A DNA stretch of 64,000 nucleotides, taken from Calothrix anomala FACHB-343. Its GTDB lineage: Bacteria; Cyanobacteriota; Cyanobacteriia; Cyanobacteriales; Nostocaceae. Below are positions 19,141 through 27,064 of the stretch, one piece after another. The stretch spans positions 74,935 to 138,934 of the forward strand of contig NZ_JACJQG010000002.1 of the NCBI RefSeq assembly GCF_014696435.1, written 5' to 3'. Within the stretch, counting starts at the first letter, position 1. The number at the start of each line of letters is the position of its first letter. A program made the translations under genes and the position numbers. The notes below the pieces were generated by a model that was not told the origin of the DNA, ran no database searches, and saw only the letters and a program-made list of their open reading frames with translations.

Positions 19141-19669
19141 AATTAATTCCTTACACCACAATCTGTAGAGGTGCTAATAGCATCTCTAACTAAAAACTTG
19201 ATTTTAAAATACGGTAAATCGGTCGAGTAATGTGCTTATTTTTTTGAGTATGTCACATATATCGCAAAACTGCAAGTATTAACTACTGTAATTCGATAGA
19301 CAAATAGTATTTTTGTCGATTTGGAAAAAAGAATGCGATAAACTTAGCGTGAACCCCGTTTACCGCAAGGAACTGAAGTTCCTTGCTCATAGCCAAAGTC
19401 ATCTCAAGATGACTAAATATCCTCAAAATCTTGAGTCTACTTCAGTAGACTTGGGCTATTAGCCTGAGAATTCATTCTCAGGCGGGCGGCAAAGCTAAGA
19501 GTGAGGCTATTTTTAGCTGAAGTTGACACCAATGGGCATTGCCTTGCCCTCTAGATAGAATATATTGATGTCTCGCCAAAAGCAAAATTTGCTCCCTAAG
19601 CGCAGTCGCAGGGAGCAAAAAAAAGTAAAAGCATAAATTGACTGTAGAGTTGACGATCAATAAAATCCA
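19141..19669. repeat. Repeat-rich intergenic region with composite repeat copy B
   Basis: 529 bp. The second copy of the composite repeat lies at 19361-19488, uninterrupted (ACTTCAGTAGACTTGGGC at the point where copy A carries its insertion). GTTGACACCAATGGGCATTGCC follows at 19523. A GCTCCCTAAGCGCAGTCGCAGGGAGC hairpin, in two arms, lies at 19590-19618. No gene seen. Confidence 0.8.
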
Positions 19670-20095
19670 TCACTCCAGTATAAAACTATTCAAATAATCT
19701 AGAGGCACAGTAAACACATAATAAAGTACACGACCACCGAGAAGAACTACAGCCAAGCTAGCAAGCAATATCCAACGGTCTGGAGGTTGATAAGTATCCT
19801 CGTCAATATCGCGACGAACTGCGAAATAATGCTGAGTAGAAAGTAACACTGTTAACACGCCAACTAACGCAAATGCTAAACCCAACTTCCAACCACTACC
19901 AGGCGGTTGCGGTGCTAAAGGCGGACGAATAATTCGCAAGCGGACAATTAACACCCCAAAACCCATGAGCGCAATCCCACTTCGCATCCAAGCTAAATAA
20001 GTACGCTCATTTGCCAAATGATCCCGCACTCTGTCCGATCTATATTTCTTTTTTTCTACAATCTTTTCTGCCAATTCTTTTGCTTCTGTCTTCAT
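19670..20095 (-). CDS. DUF202 (YidH-like) membrane protein
   Basis: 141 residues. The signature RDHLANERTYLAWMRSGIAL is that of DUF202, followed by three membrane helices (the first GFGVLIVRLRI-like, then LGLAFALVGVLTVLLS and ILLASLAVVLLGG). The N-terminus is basic and cytoplasmic. The biochemical role of the family in bacteria is unknown; eukaryotic relatives belong to the VTC polyphosphate system. Divergent to the LysR gene. Confidence 0.88.
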   Translation of the reverse strand: MKTEAKELAEKIVEKKKYRSDRVRDHLANERTYLAWMRSGIALMGFGVLIVRLRIIRPPLAPQPPGSGWKLGLAFALVGVLTVLLSTQHYFAVRRDIDEDTYQPPDRWILLASLAVVLLGGRVLYYVFTVPLDYLNSFILE

Positions 20096-20486
20096 TACAT
20101 TTAAATCTTCAACTAACTGGCTAAAATGCGCCTACAGACTTCCCAGTAAAAAATATTCCCTGATAACAGTCAACAGTTAACAGTCAACAACTTGAAGCGG
20201 AATAATTTATTTTTCGGAGTTACCCTACTCGCTGTATAACACCTCACATTTAAAATTGTGTTTAAATCTTGTGTATAAGCATAGTTTCAGTCTATAACTC
20301 CTTCCAAATCAAAGCAAACAGTCTTTTTTGTTAAATTCATAGACTGAATTTATGGTTGTGCAGCTCATACATATAACCATAATAACCATATCACGAACAT
20401 ATACAACTAACTACAGTTATCCGCTAAATTTAGCGTATAATGCTTTTCAGGTAATTAAAAAACTAACCAAGCTGCACATAGTCCCA
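20096..20486. promoter_or_regulatory. Divergent promoter region DUF202 / LysR
   Basis: 391 bp. It holds a short CAACAGT-type STRR (20166-20190). The rest is AT-rich and must carry the LysR promoter and its likely autoregulatory site, but no operator can be picked out with confidence. Confidence 0.5.
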
Positions 20487-21422
20487 ATGACGCTGGAACA
20501 GTTGCGAATTTTTTTAGCCGTAGCGGAAATGTTGCACTTTACTCGTGCAGCCGAAACACTTTATATTACTCAGCCAGCAGTGAGTGCGGCGATTCAAAGC
20601 TTAGAGACAGAATATGGTGTGCGGTTATTTCATCGCATTGGCCGTCATATAGAAATCACAGATGCGGGTAAATTATTACAGCGTGAAGCGCAAAAGATTC
20701 TTGACCATGTAGAGTTAACCAAACGCGGCTTAAAAGAGTTAAATAATTTACAACGTGGAGAGCTAAAAATAGGTGCAAGCCTCACCGTCGGTAACTATTG
20801 GCTACCAGAAAAAATAAGTCAATTTAAGCAATTATATCCTGGTATTTTTATTAATTGTAAGTTAGGTAATGCAGAAGAAATTTGTGAAGGAACTGCTGTA
20901 GGTATCTATGATTTGGGTTTAGTCACAGGAGATATTAAACCATCATTACAGCAATCTTTAGAGAAAGCAGAAATAGGACGCGATCGCCTGCAAATTGTTA
21001 TCGGTAAATCTCACCCTTGGTATGGGCGTAATGAAGTTTATCTAGAGGAATTATTTAATACAAGTTGGGTAATGCGCGAGTCTGGTTCCGGCGCACAGCA
21101 AATATTTCATCACGCCTTACAAAGTTGGGGAATTGAACCCAGTAACTTAGATGTTGTCCTTAACCTGACTACCAGCGAAATGGTAAAATCCGTCGTCGAA
21201 AGCGGCGTAGGTGCAGCAGCAATTCCCGAATCAATGGTGAAAAAAGAATTACAATTAGGAACCTTACACGCCGTGCAAATTATTAACAGACAAAAAAAAT
21301 GCCATAACAAATTAGAAATTATCCAACCTGTATGGAAACTCAAACACCGTCAACGGTTTCATACCAGAGTTATGAGCGCCTTTGAAGATATGCTGATTCA
21401 AGAAGATATGCAAGTTGCTTAG
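20487..21422 (+). CDS. LysR-family transcriptional regulator
   Basis: 311 residues from the ATG at 20487; a longer frame from 20352 adds 45 residues with no family support. The N-terminal winged helix-turn-helix (MTLEQLRIFLAVAEMLHFTR, then AAETLYITQPAVSAAIQSLE) is complete, as is the LysR substrate-binding domain (residues ~90-295: LKIGASLTVGNYWLPEKI, ESGVGAAAIPESMV). It probably senses a small anion or metabolite. It ends only ~100 bp from the nifK junction and points toward it, so it would be the terminal gene of the nifK insertion. Confidence 0.92.
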   Translation: MTLEQLRIFLAVAEMLHFTRAAETLYITQPAVSAAIQSLETEYGVRLFHRIGRHIEITDAGKLLQREAQKILDHVELTKRGLKELNNLQRGELKIGASLTVGNYWLPEKISQFKQLYPGIFINCKLGNAEEICEGTAVGIYDLGLVTGDIKPSLQQSLEKAEIGRDRLQIVIGKSHPWYGRNEVYLEELFNTSWVMRESGSGAQQIFHHALQSWGIEPSNLDVVLNLTTSEMVKSVVESGVGAAAIPESMVKKELQLGTLHAVQIINRQKKCHNKLEIIQPVWKLKHRQRFHTRVMSAFEDMLIQEDMQVA

Positions 21423-21507
21423 GTTAAAGCGGAAGTGAAAATGTTATAAATAATACTTGCCACTAAATTTTGTGGCGCTAATTGCGATCGCTCCTCATAA
21501 CTTATAA

Positions 21508-22812
21508 TTAGCCTGATAGCAAACGCATTAGGGAACGTAAGTGCCACAAGTCTTTACCTGCCCAGATTTTAGCTTCCTTACCGAAGGGGCTAGAATCTAG
21601 CAATGCTTGAAGTTCTTTTTCAAATACTTCGTTGGAGTTGTGAACCAAAATGTGAACGGGTTCAGCACCCAATTCCAACATGAAGCCAACAACACTGTAA
21701 ACCAAATCAGGATCGCCGTAGATAGCGAAGCGCTTACCGTGAACCCAAGCATGGGAGTCAGTCATAGCATCAACTGCACGACCGCGTTCGATTTCTAGCT
21801 CTTCAGGAATGGGTTTACCAGTCAGTTCGCTGAGTTTAACTAGGAACTCATCAGTAGCTTTAATGCCCCAAGGACGAGAAACTACTACATCTTGCTTCCA
21901 TTCTTTAGCGATGTACTCACGGGTCTTAGGAGTAGAATGAGCTTGCAGTACAACTGTAGCCTTAGCATTAATTGCATCTGCTGCATCTTCTAACTTAGTA
22001 CCACCTGGGTACATATCGAATTCACCAGTGTTAGGTGCATCCAAATAATCGCTGTTGTCAGAAAGAATGGTGTAGTCGATACCGAACAGAGAAGCAATAC
22101 GTTTTACTTCCCGGAGGTTACCAACGTAGGTGTCAAAACCAGAGATGAAGTTAATTTTGCCATTGCTGGTGGATTTCTTCTTACCTGCGGTTAAGGTAGA
22201 GAGAATTCCCTTCATCATGTTGTCGTAACCAGTGATGTGGGAACCAACAAAGCTAGGAGTGTGAGCGTAAGGAACTGGGAAATCTTGAGGAACAGAACCA
22301 GCGTTCTTAGCGTTAGTAATAAACGCTTGTAAGTCATCCCCGATAACCTCAGCCATACAGGTGGTGCAAACTGCAATCATCTTGGGCTTGTACAGAGTGT
22401 AAGAGTTTGCCAAGCCATCAATCATGTTTTGCAAACCACCGAACACGGCTGCATCTTCAGTCATGGAAGAAGACACACCAGAGAATGGTTCTTTGTAGTG
22501 ACGGGTTAAGTGGGTACGGAAGTAAGCCACGCAACCTTGAGAACCTTGAACGAAAGGTAAAGTACCTTCAAAACCAACCGCAGCGAACATAGCGCCTAAA
22601 GGTTGGCAACCTTTAGCAGGGTTAACTGTTAAAGCTTCACGAGCGAAGTTCTTTTCACGATAATCCCAGCTTTTTGTCCATTCCGCAACTCTTTCTACTT
22701 CTGCGGGGTCGTGACCGTTTTCAAACTCTTTCTTGTTTTGGAAAAGTTGTTTGTACTCCGGTTGGTGGAATAGCTCTACGTGGTCTTGAATTTTATCTGG
22801 ATTCTGAGGCAT
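21508..22812 (-). CDS. nifK: Nitrogenase MoFe protein beta subunit, interrupted after ~428 codons
   Basis: The frame codes NifK from [15 protein letters not shown] to [10 protein letters not shown] and then leaves homology, adding only RLLSG before a stop. Full NifK is about 510 residues, so the last ~83 are missing. Everything present looks functional: P-cluster cysteines C69 (KGCQPLGA), C94 (SQGCVAYF) and C152 ([11 protein letters not shown]). There is no internal stop or frameshift, which argues against decay. The break lies at about 21525/21526. A GGAG ribosome-binding site lies ~10 bp before the ATG. It is co-oriented with the nifD 3' end 225 bp upstream. The likely cause is an excisable element in nifK; rearrangement or misassembly are alternatives. 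Confidence 0.95.
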   Translation of the reverse strand: MPQNPDKIQDHVELFHQPEYKQLFQNKKEFENGHDPAEVERVAEWTKSWDYREKNFAREALTVNPAKGCQPLGAMFAAVGFEGTLPFVQGSQGCVAYFRTHLTRHYKEPFSGVSSSMTEDAAVFGGLQNMIDGLANSYTLYKPKMIAVCTTCMAEVIGDDLQAFITNAKNAGSVPQDFPVPYAHTPSFVGSHITGYDNMMKGILSTLTAGKKKSTSNGKINFISGFDTYVGNLREVKRIASLFGIDYTILSDNSDYLDAPNTGEFDMYPGGTKLEDAADAINAKATVVLQAHSTPKTREYIAKEWKQDVVVSRPWGIKATDEFLVKLSELTGKPIPEELEIERGRAVDAMTDSHAWVHGKRFAIYGDPDLVYSVVGFMLELGAEPVHILVHNSNEVFEKELQALLDSSPFGKEAKIWAGKDLWHLRSLMRLLSG

Positions 22813-23036
22813 TTCTGGATCTCCAAGCTGACTGAATTCGTGACTGACTGGTCAAAGATGAGGATTTCTAGCGGATTGAGTCACGAGAGTTGCAGGTGGG
22901 GAGCGGGAATATTAATCAAAATTCAAAATGCAAAACCAAAATTCCCATTTTAATTTTTAATTTTGAATCTTGGATTCCCAATTCCCCCCTGGGGTTTTAA
23001 GCCCCAGGCCCCTTCTAATCTCTCGATTCCATGTCC
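22813..23036. other. nifD-nifK spacer
   Basis: 224 bp within the nif operon. It contains a CCCCTGGGG...CCCCAGG hairpin (22986-23010) and an AAAATTCAAAATGC-type STRR-like stretch (22917-22975). Such spacers may tune nifK mRNA processing; no second promoter is evident. Confidence 0.6.
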
Positions 23037-23181
23037 TTAAACGGTAGCTTTAGCCTTAGCTCCAGCTTTCTTGCTCCAAGGAGCACCAATTAAACCCCAG
23101 GTTGGGCTGTTGAGTGCCAAATCCATATCACGAGCGAAGATAGCAAATCCGTCATAACCGTGATAAGGGCCGGAGTAATCC
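23037..23181 (-). CDS. nifD: Nitrogenase MoFe protein alpha subunit, C-terminal fragment (~47 codons)
   Basis: Reading back from the stop at 23037-23039 gives an open frame ending [13 protein letters not shown] and beginning [20 protein letters not shown], the conserved NifD C-terminus. Homology ends at the GGATTACTCCG site. The 5' ~430 codons are not in the window. This is the layout of the nifD element of Nostoc/Anabaena before excision: the small 3' piece stays next to nifK, with xisA just across the junction. Confidence 0.93.
23171..23181 (-). other. nifD element attachment site (11-bp direct repeat copy)
   Basis: CGGAGTAATCC on the plus strand, i.e. GGATTACTCCG in the nifD reading direction. 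This is the known core repeat at which XisA excises the nifD element. No second copy was found in the window, so the other end lies beyond 64000 or has been lost. Confidence 0.9.
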
Positions 23182-23299
23182 TTTTTATGCTTCAATGACT
23201 TTCAGTAGCCTAATGTTCGCCGCAATCAATGTCAGTTTCAAACATTGTTCGCCCAGAACACATTTATTTTTAGGCTAAATCTAGGCTAAAGATACCGCA

Positions 23300-24718
23300 A
23301 TGCATAACCAGGGTCAAGACAAATATCAACAAGCTTTTGCTGACTTAGAGCCAGTTTCGTCTACCGATGGCAGTTTTTTCGGCTCAAGTCTGCAAGCACA
23401 GCAGCAAAGAGAACACATGAGAACAAAAGTCCTGCAAGAGTTAGAGAAAGTAAATCTGCGTTTGAAGTCTGCAAAGACAAAGGTAACAATTCGCGAATCT
23501 AACGGAAGTCTGCAATTACGGGCGACGTTACCAATTAAACCGGGGGATACAGATAAAAATGGGACTGGGAGAAAGCAATATAATATTAGTTTAAATATTC
23601 CCGCCAACTTAGATGGATTAAAAACGGCGGAAGAAGAAGCTTATGAATTAGGTAAGTTAATTGCACGGCATACCTTTGAATGGAATGATAAATATTTAGG
23701 TACTGAGGCAATTAAAAAAGATTTTCAAACTGTAGGAGAATTACTCGCCAAGTTTGAAGATGAGTATTTTAAAACTCATAAACGCACTACTAAAAGCGAG
23801 CATACATTTTTTTATTACTTCTCAAGAACACAGAGATTTACTAATTCTCAAGATATCGCCACGGCAGAAAATTTGCTAAATGCTATTGAAAAAATCGATA
23901 AAGAATGGTCTAAATATAATGCAGCTAGAGCCATAGCGGCATTTTGCCAAACATTTAAAATCGAAATTGATTTATCTAAATATTCTAAAATGCCCGATCG
24001 CAATTCTCGCAACATACCCACAGATGGGGAAATAGCCACCGGAATTGCCAAGTTTGCAGAGTATCTGCATACTAGAGGTAATCAAGTAAATCAAGAAGTG
24101 AAAGATAGCTGGCAGCTTTGGCGCTGGACTTATGGCATGTTAGCAGTTTTTGGTTTACGTCCGCGAGAATTATTTATTAATCCCGATATTGATTGGTGGT
24201 TGAGTCAAGAAAATATAGATTTAACCTGGAAAGTTCATAAAGATTGTAAAACAGGGGAAAGGCAAGCCTTACCTTTACATAAACAATGGATTGAAGAATT
24301 TGATTTAAGAAATCCCAAGTATTTAGAAATGCTAGTGACAGCGATTAGTAAAAAAGATAAAAATAATCATGCCGAAATCACAGCTTTAACCCAAAGAGTT
24401 AGTTGGTGGTTTCGGAAAATTGGCTTAGATTTTAAGCCTTACGATTTACGCCATGCTTGGGCAATTAGGGCGCATATTTTAGGCATACCAATTAAAGCGG
24501 CGGCAGATAATTTAGGGCATAGCGTACAAGTACATACCCAAACTTATCAGCGTTGGTTTTCCCTGGATATGCGGAAGTTGGCTATTAATCAAGCTTTGAG
24601 TAAACGGGATGAAGTTGAATTGATTAGAGAAGAGAATGCAAAGTTAAAGATGGAGAATGAAAAATTAAAGTTGGAAATTGAGAAGTTAAAAATGGAGTTA
24701 GTTTATAAGCGGAGTTAA
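23300..24718 (+). CDS. xisA: XisA, nifD-element excision recombinase (tyrosine recombinase)
   Basis: 472 residues, the length of XisA in Nostoc PCC 7120, and recognisable throughout (QGQDKYQQAFADLEP, SEHTFFYYFSRTQR). Catalytic residues: R287 (FGLRPREL), Y381-x-x-R384 (PYDLRHAW), H407 (LGHSVQ) and nucleophile Y416 (TQTYQRW). The usual His of the HxxR box is Tyr, as known for XisA/XisC. A charged coiled coil (residues ~435-470) ends the protein. It starts 119 bp inside the element next to the GGATTACTCCG site and is transcribed away from nif. It excises the element in heterocysts so that nifD is rejoined. Confidence 0.97.
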   Translation: MHNQGQDKYQQAFADLEPVSSTDGSFFGSSLQAQQQREHMRTKVLQELEKVNLRLKSAKTKVTIRESNGSLQLRATLPIKPGDTDKNGTGRKQYNISLNIPANLDGLKTAEEEAYELGKLIARHTFEWNDKYLGTEAIKKDFQTVGELLAKFEDEYFKTHKRTTKSEHTFFYYFSRTQRFTNSQDIATAENLLNAIEKIDKEWSKYNAARAIAAFCQTFKIEIDLSKYSKMPDRNSRNIPTDGEIATGIAKFAEYLHTRGNQVNQEVKDSWQLWRWTYGMLAVFGLRPRELFINPDIDWWLSQENIDLTWKVHKDCKTGERQALPLHKQWIEEFDLRNPKYLEMLVTAISKKDKNNHAEITALTQRVSWWFRKIGLDFKPYDLRHAWAIRAHILGIPIKAAADNLGHSVQVHTQTYQRWFSLDMRKLAINQALSKRDEVELIREENAKLKMENEKLKLEIEKLKMELVYKRS

Positions 24719-24792
24719 ACTATCTCAACAAATAATCTTTGTTTCTGATAATATGTTATGATTGCTATTAATAGTAAAGCAAATAAAATCAG

Positions 24793-25056
24793 ATGGCAAG
24801 ATTAATACTAAATCAAATACTTGAGCAGCTTGAAAGTTTAGAAATAGAAGAACTTGAGCAACTGCATCAGACGGTAGCAAAATATCTTGCAAATAAAGAA
24901 GAAAATGTTAAGCAAGCAGCTTTTCATAAGGCTTTAATTGATGGTGGTTTAGTTAAGCAAATAAAGCATCCTATATATGAACCAATAACGGAGAGAAGAC
25001 TTATTCAGATTGAGGGTAAACCTATTTCTGAAACTATCATTGAGGAACGCCGTTAG
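24793..25056 (+). CDS. Antitoxin-like protein of VapBC-type pair
   Basis: 87 residues with a Leu/Glu-rich helical N-terminus (ILEQLESLEIEELEQLHQTV) and a C-terminal extended part (RLIQIEGKPISETIIEERR) that would wrap the toxin. Its stop codon directly precedes the ATG of the PIN-domain toxin, so the two are one transcript. The DNA-binding type is not a clear AbrB or RHH. Position and size support antitoxin function. Confidence 0.75.
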   Translation: MARLILNQILEQLESLEIEELEQLHQTVAKYLANKEENVKQAAFHKALIDGGLVKQIKHPIYEPITERRLIQIEGKPISETIIEERR

Positions 25057-25521
25057 ATGGCAATTTATTTTATAGATAGTAGCGCATTAGTGAAACGTTA
25101 TATTAGGGAAAATGGATCGAACTGGGTATTGGGGTTATTTGATCCATCTCTCAATAATGAAGTATTTATTGCGGCAATAACTGGTGTAGAAATTATAGCA
25201 GCAATTACTAGACGCTCGCGCAGTGGTAGTATTAGCATTACAGATGCAGCCATAATACGTAATCAGTTCAAAAGTGATTTACAAAAAGACTATCAAATTG
25301 TTGAAATCACAGACAATATTATTAATTCAGGAATGGTATTGTCTGAAACTTACGGCTTACGAGGTTATGATGCTGTTCAATTAGCAGCAGGTTGTGCAGT
25401 TAATAGCCTGTGTATTGCTAATGGATTACCTCCGATTACTTTTATTTCCGCAGATAATGAGTTGAATGCAGCAGTGTTAAGTGAGGGATTATTGATTGAA
25501 AATCCTAATAATCACCCATAG
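25057..25521 (+). CDS. VapC-like PIN-domain ribonuclease toxin
   Basis: 154 residues. The four acidic PIN residues are in place: D7 (YFIDSSALVKRY), E45 (TGVEIIAAI), D105 (RGYDAVQLA) and D133 (SADNEL). These bind Mg2+ or Mn2+ and cut RNA, often tRNA. It starts at the base after the antitoxin stop. Toxin-antitoxin pairs on excisable elements may stabilise them; here the pair lies 75 bp after xisA. Confidence 0.9.
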   Translation: MAIYFIDSSALVKRYIRENGSNWVLGLFDPSLNNEVFIAAITGVEIIAAITRRSRSGSISITDAAIIRNQFKSDLQKDYQIVEITDNIINSGMVLSETYGLRGYDAVQLAAGCAVNSLCIANGLPPITFISADNELNAAVLSEGLLIENPNNHP

Positions 25522-25815
25522 TTAATGCGGTGCGGTGCGTTGCGCGACAACACACCCTACTTAGTAGTTACTCAATCTCAATTTAATAACTAGCAACAAT
25601 AAGTAAAATTACGGGCATATCATTATAATGATGTGATTGGTTTGTTTGTTAAAACTCAACTATTGTGAAGTTGCTAATAAAACGTTTTGCTAATGAGTCG
25701 CAATATAACGGTAAATAAACTCTTGGTGGTTTTTATGCGTAATAACCCACTTGTTAATGCTTTTAGGCAAGAAATAAAGTAGAAGAAGTTACTTGTTAAT
25801 GAAGGAAGCATTTTA

Positions 25816-26106
25816 ATGCTCAGAATAGACTTAGGATTTGTGGACAATTTTGGTGGATCAGTAATAACCATTGATATTCCTACTGCTACTCTAACTTTGG
25901 GTAGTGCTGCTATTGGTGCATATGTAGGATCGGTTGTTGGTGGTCCTGCTGGTACAGCAATTGGCGCAGTTGTAGGGGCTAGTGTTGGAAGAATAGCTGC
26001 CGCAGGTCCATTAGAATACTGTAGAATTACGATTTTAGGTAATCGTCAGATGGAAGCAGCCTTTAGCTATTCACCACATCTACTAACGGAGGGTGCGGCT
26101 GTCTAG
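25816..26106 (+). CDS. Small glycine-zipper protein
   Basis: 96 residues. The centre, residues ~30-60, is a run of small residues with G-x3-G spacing (GAYVGSVVGGPAGTAIGAVV), the glycine-zipper pattern of membrane-inserting peptides and of some bacteriocin precursors. An AAGGAAG ribosome-binding site precedes the ATG. There is no GG leader or export gene nearby. It could be a membrane-active peptide or a small structural membrane protein. Confidence 0.6.
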   Translation: MLRIDLGFVDNFGGSVITIDIPTATLTLGSAAIGAYVGSVVGGPAGTAIGAVVGASVGRIAAAGPLEYCRITILGNRQMEAAFSYSPHLLTEGAAV

Positions 26107-26275
26107 CATAATCGCATTTCTTACGTAGGGTGTGTTGTCGCGTAGCACAACGCACCACCCCATTATCTCAAACATCCCAAATATCCGACGCAAACCACGC
26201 TCTACGGCTAAACAAAAGGTGATGTCTGCGGAGTTGGTTACTGAATAGATACTGATTTCTACAATAATCAGGAGT

Positions 26276-26735
26276 GCGAATCGCTCTTTTGTAAAAATGC
26301 GATCGCACTTCACTCGCTGCCAATGCTTCGATATCATAGGAATATCAGGTTCTGGTTAGCAGATCGGATTATGGAAAGCATTAAGGTTAGGACATATATT
26401 GGTAATGACGGAATTCTACAAGTTCAGCTGCCGCCAGAAATTATTAACCAAGAGTTAGATGTGGTGATTGTCTTTCAACCTGTGATTCAGGAAGCCTCAC
26501 AGTCTGCAAGCAAAACACCCCAAGAATTAGGATACTCGCACAAGTTTGTTGCTGAAGTAGTAGGTAGTTGGGAAGGTGAACCACTTGAACGTCCAGAGCA
26601 GCTTGCTTTTGAGGAAAGGGAGGAAATTCTGGTAATAAGTTAGGTTAGATAGCAATCTAGATTATGCTTGTGGACTGTTGAGGCGATCGCATTTTTACAA
26701 AAGAGCGATCGCACTTCACTCGCTGCCAATGCTTT
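26276..26735. repeat. Repeat pair around a small gene, with one HIP1-bounded block inverted
   Basis: 26276-26306 and 26683-26712 carry the same ~30-bp block in opposite orientation (CTCTTTTGTAAAAAT versus ATTTTTACAAAAGAG between GCGATCGC octamers). In both, the block is followed by the same direct sequence ACTTCACTCGCTGCCAATGC. The two copies flank the gene at 26371-26643. Confidence 0.85.
26371..26643 (+). CDS. Small antitoxin-like or hypothetical protein, 90 residues
   Basis: Starts at the ATG at 26371 (MESIKVRTYIGNDGILQVQL). The N-terminal beta pattern with LQVQLPPEI resembles small antitoxin or AbrB-like proteins that precede PIN toxins, and the tail (SWEGEPLERPEQLAFEERE) is typical of antitoxins. 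No toxin gene follows, so it may be an orphan. It sits between the two copies of a repeat. Confidence 0.6.
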   Translation: MESIKVRTYIGNDGILQVQLPPEIINQELDVVIVFQPVIQEASQSASKTPQELGYSHKFVAEVVGSWEGEPLERPEQLAFEEREEILVIS

Positions 26736-26803
26736 GATTTTATGGGTTAAAATAAGAAAAATTCAAGAGATACCTCAATTTTTACCTATTAATAATCTGT
26801 GAT

Positions 26804-27064
26804 ATGCCTCTAAATGAGTTGCTAGCGGCTGTTAGTAAGCTAACCCATCAAGACAAACTGCGCCTGATACATTTTCTCTTGCTGGAAGTAGCAAGGGAAG
26901 AAGGATGCAATTTAGAATCTCCTGATAATCAAAACCAGGAAAATATGCTTTTACAGCAACTAGAATCAACTGAAGCAGTTGTATGGTCTCCTTATGAAGC
27001 GTATGAAGCTGCTCAGACATTATCTGAACTGTTGATAGCAGCGAAAAAAGAAGGTGATGCTTGA
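26804..27064 (+). CDS. Small hypothetical protein paired with retropepsin-like protein
   Basis: 86 residues: a helical N-terminal domain (LNELLAAVSKLTHQDKLRLI), a Gln/Asn-rich linker and a second helix (AYEAAQTLSELLIAAKKE). Its end overlaps the next gene by 8 bp (GGTGATGCTTGA), and GAAGG within its 3' end serves as that gene's ribosome-binding site. Function unknown; from the overlap, probably a partner or regulator of the protease-like product. Confidence 0.7.
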   Translation: MPLNELLAAVSKLTHQDKLRLIHFLLLEVAREEGCNLESPDNQNQENMLLQQLESTEAVVWSPYEAYEAAQTLSELLIAAKKEGDA

